Source of the DNA: Candidatus Krumholzibacteriia bacterium
Lineage (GTDB): Bacteria; Krumholzibacteriota; Krumholzibacteriia; LZORAL124-64-63
NCBI GenBank assembly: GCA_030643455.1
Contig: DAOWLV010000251.1
Span: forward strand, 1 to 5,388
Direction of reading: 5' to 3'
DNA length: 5,388 nucleotides
Shown here: in pieces, positions 4,889 through 5,388 of the stretch
Numbering within the stretch: position 1 is the stretch's first letter
Layout of the letters: each line of letters starts with the position of its first letter
The notes under the pieces: generated by a model
What the model was told of the DNA's origin: nothing
Seen by the model: only the letters and a program-made list of their open reading frames with translations
Databases searched by the model: none
Program-made: the position numbers and the translations under genes

Positions 4889-5388
4889 ATGACCCATTCC
4901 CGATCCATTATCGTTGCTACGCTCTCCGCCAATGACGCGTTCAAGCTGCAGTATCCCCGTTACCTGAAGGGCGCGGTGTTGATCGCGCTGGCGTTGACGG
5001 CCCTGTTGGTGTGGTTATGGCCGGGTTATGAAGCCAAGCCGTATACCTTGAGAAAGACTGAAGTGCTGGAGTTGATTGTGCTCGAACCCGCGCCCCTGGT
5101 GGTTGAACCGCCCAAACCCCTGGTGGTCCCCCGGCTGCCGCCGATCGTGGAGGCCGCCCATCCGGATGACCCGGATGCGGTGGACACGATTCCGGACCTC
5201 ATTCCCATCACTACCCCTATTAACGACGTGACCTATCTACCCCCGAGCGATGAGGGGTTCATTCCCAGCTCGGCCGAGCCCGTGATCACATTTCAAATGA
5301 AGGCCGATTACCCGGAGATCGCGCGGCGGGCCAGACTCGAAGGCACGGTCCTGGTCCACGCGCGGGTGAATGCGCGTGGGCAGGTGGA
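4889..5388 (+). CDS. tonB: TonB-family energy transducer, C-terminus outside window
   Basis: The frame opens at ATG 4889 with GAGG (4880-4883) five bases upstream and stays open to the edge: 166 residues, 3' partial. TonB links the ExbB/ExbD proton-driven motor of the inner membrane to TonB-dependent outer-membrane receptors. Visible parts: a polar cytoplasmic N-terminus of about 27 residues (NDAFKLQYPRYLK), one membrane helix at about 28-45, then a Pro-rich periplasmic linker (EPPKPLVVPRLPP, 73-85). The start of the TonB C-terminal domain follows at about 135: YPEIARRARLEGTVLVHARVNARGQV matches the classical YPxxARxxxxEGxVxVxxxVxxxGxV signature. The long N-terminus before the helix is longer than in E. 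coli TonB and fits FCB-like relatives. It is transcribed divergently from the beta-helix operon. Genomes often have several tonB copies, so the symbol marks the family, not strict orthology. Confidence 0.93.
   Translation, partial: MTHSRSIIVATLSANDAFKLQYPRYLKGAVLIALALTALLVWLWPGYEAKPYTLRKTEVLELIVLEPAPLVVEPPKPLVVPRLPPIVEAAHPDDPDAVDTIPDLIPITTPINDVTYLPPSDEGFIPSSAEPVITFQMKADYPEIARRARLEGTVLVHARVNARGQV

Noticed and set aside
4471..4944. A 157-codon minus-strand frame crossing the intergenic region
   Set aside because: It overlaps the signal peptide and first rungs of the beta-helix protein in another frame and has no domain-like content.

Overview
This 5.4 kb window looks like the chromosome of an uncultured, GC-rich Gram-negative bacterium, probably from the FCB-like candidate phyla (Krumholzibacteriota, Eisenbacteria, Latescibacterota or similar). 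The assignment is an inference. It rests on two predicted exported proteins that end in a FlgD/Por-like tail (PNPFNP ... SGxYxxRL), a PD40-type receptor Ser/Thr kinase, and a TonB with a long polar N-terminus, a combination typical of those genomes.

Layout: positions 1-1209 (minus) hold the N-terminal 403 residues of a membrane-anchored Hanks-type Ser/Thr kinase whose C-terminal sensor runs off the left edge. Its AT-rich upstream region (1210-1363) carries a good sigma70-like promoter and several nested inverted repeats. Positions 1364-4727 (minus) are a tightly packed set read right to left: a secreted right-handed beta-helix protein (4727 to 3405), an uncharacterised six-helix membrane protein (3408-2614) and a secreted FG-GAP/VCBS-type repeat protein (2617-1364). 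The latter two genes begin in 4-base ATGA overlaps with the gene before them, so translational coupling is likely. Positions 4728-4888 are a divergent intergenic region, and from 4889 (plus) a TonB energy transducer runs off the right edge.

The most unusual point is in the beta-helix gene. One reading frame runs from 4727 to 3405 but is interrupted once, by an in-frame UGA at 4094-4092 that is followed at once by AUG. Both sides clearly belong to one protein: N-terminal signal peptide and helix rungs on one side, further rungs and the C-terminal tail on the other. The RNA after the UGA can fold into a two-tier hairpin whose geometry resembles a bacterial SECIS element (base at the UGA, 17-nt apical hairpin starting 11 nt after it, loop beginning with G). 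It may be a recoded codon (selenocysteine or readthrough), a stop/restart junction, or simply a nonsense mutation; the sequence alone cannot decide.

Together the genes point to cell-envelope work: two exported surface or secreted proteins with a shared type of sorting tail, an integral membrane protein made from the same transcript, a TonB for energised outer-membrane transport, and a kinase receptor. No RNA genes, CRISPR arrays, insertion sequences or attachment sites were seen.
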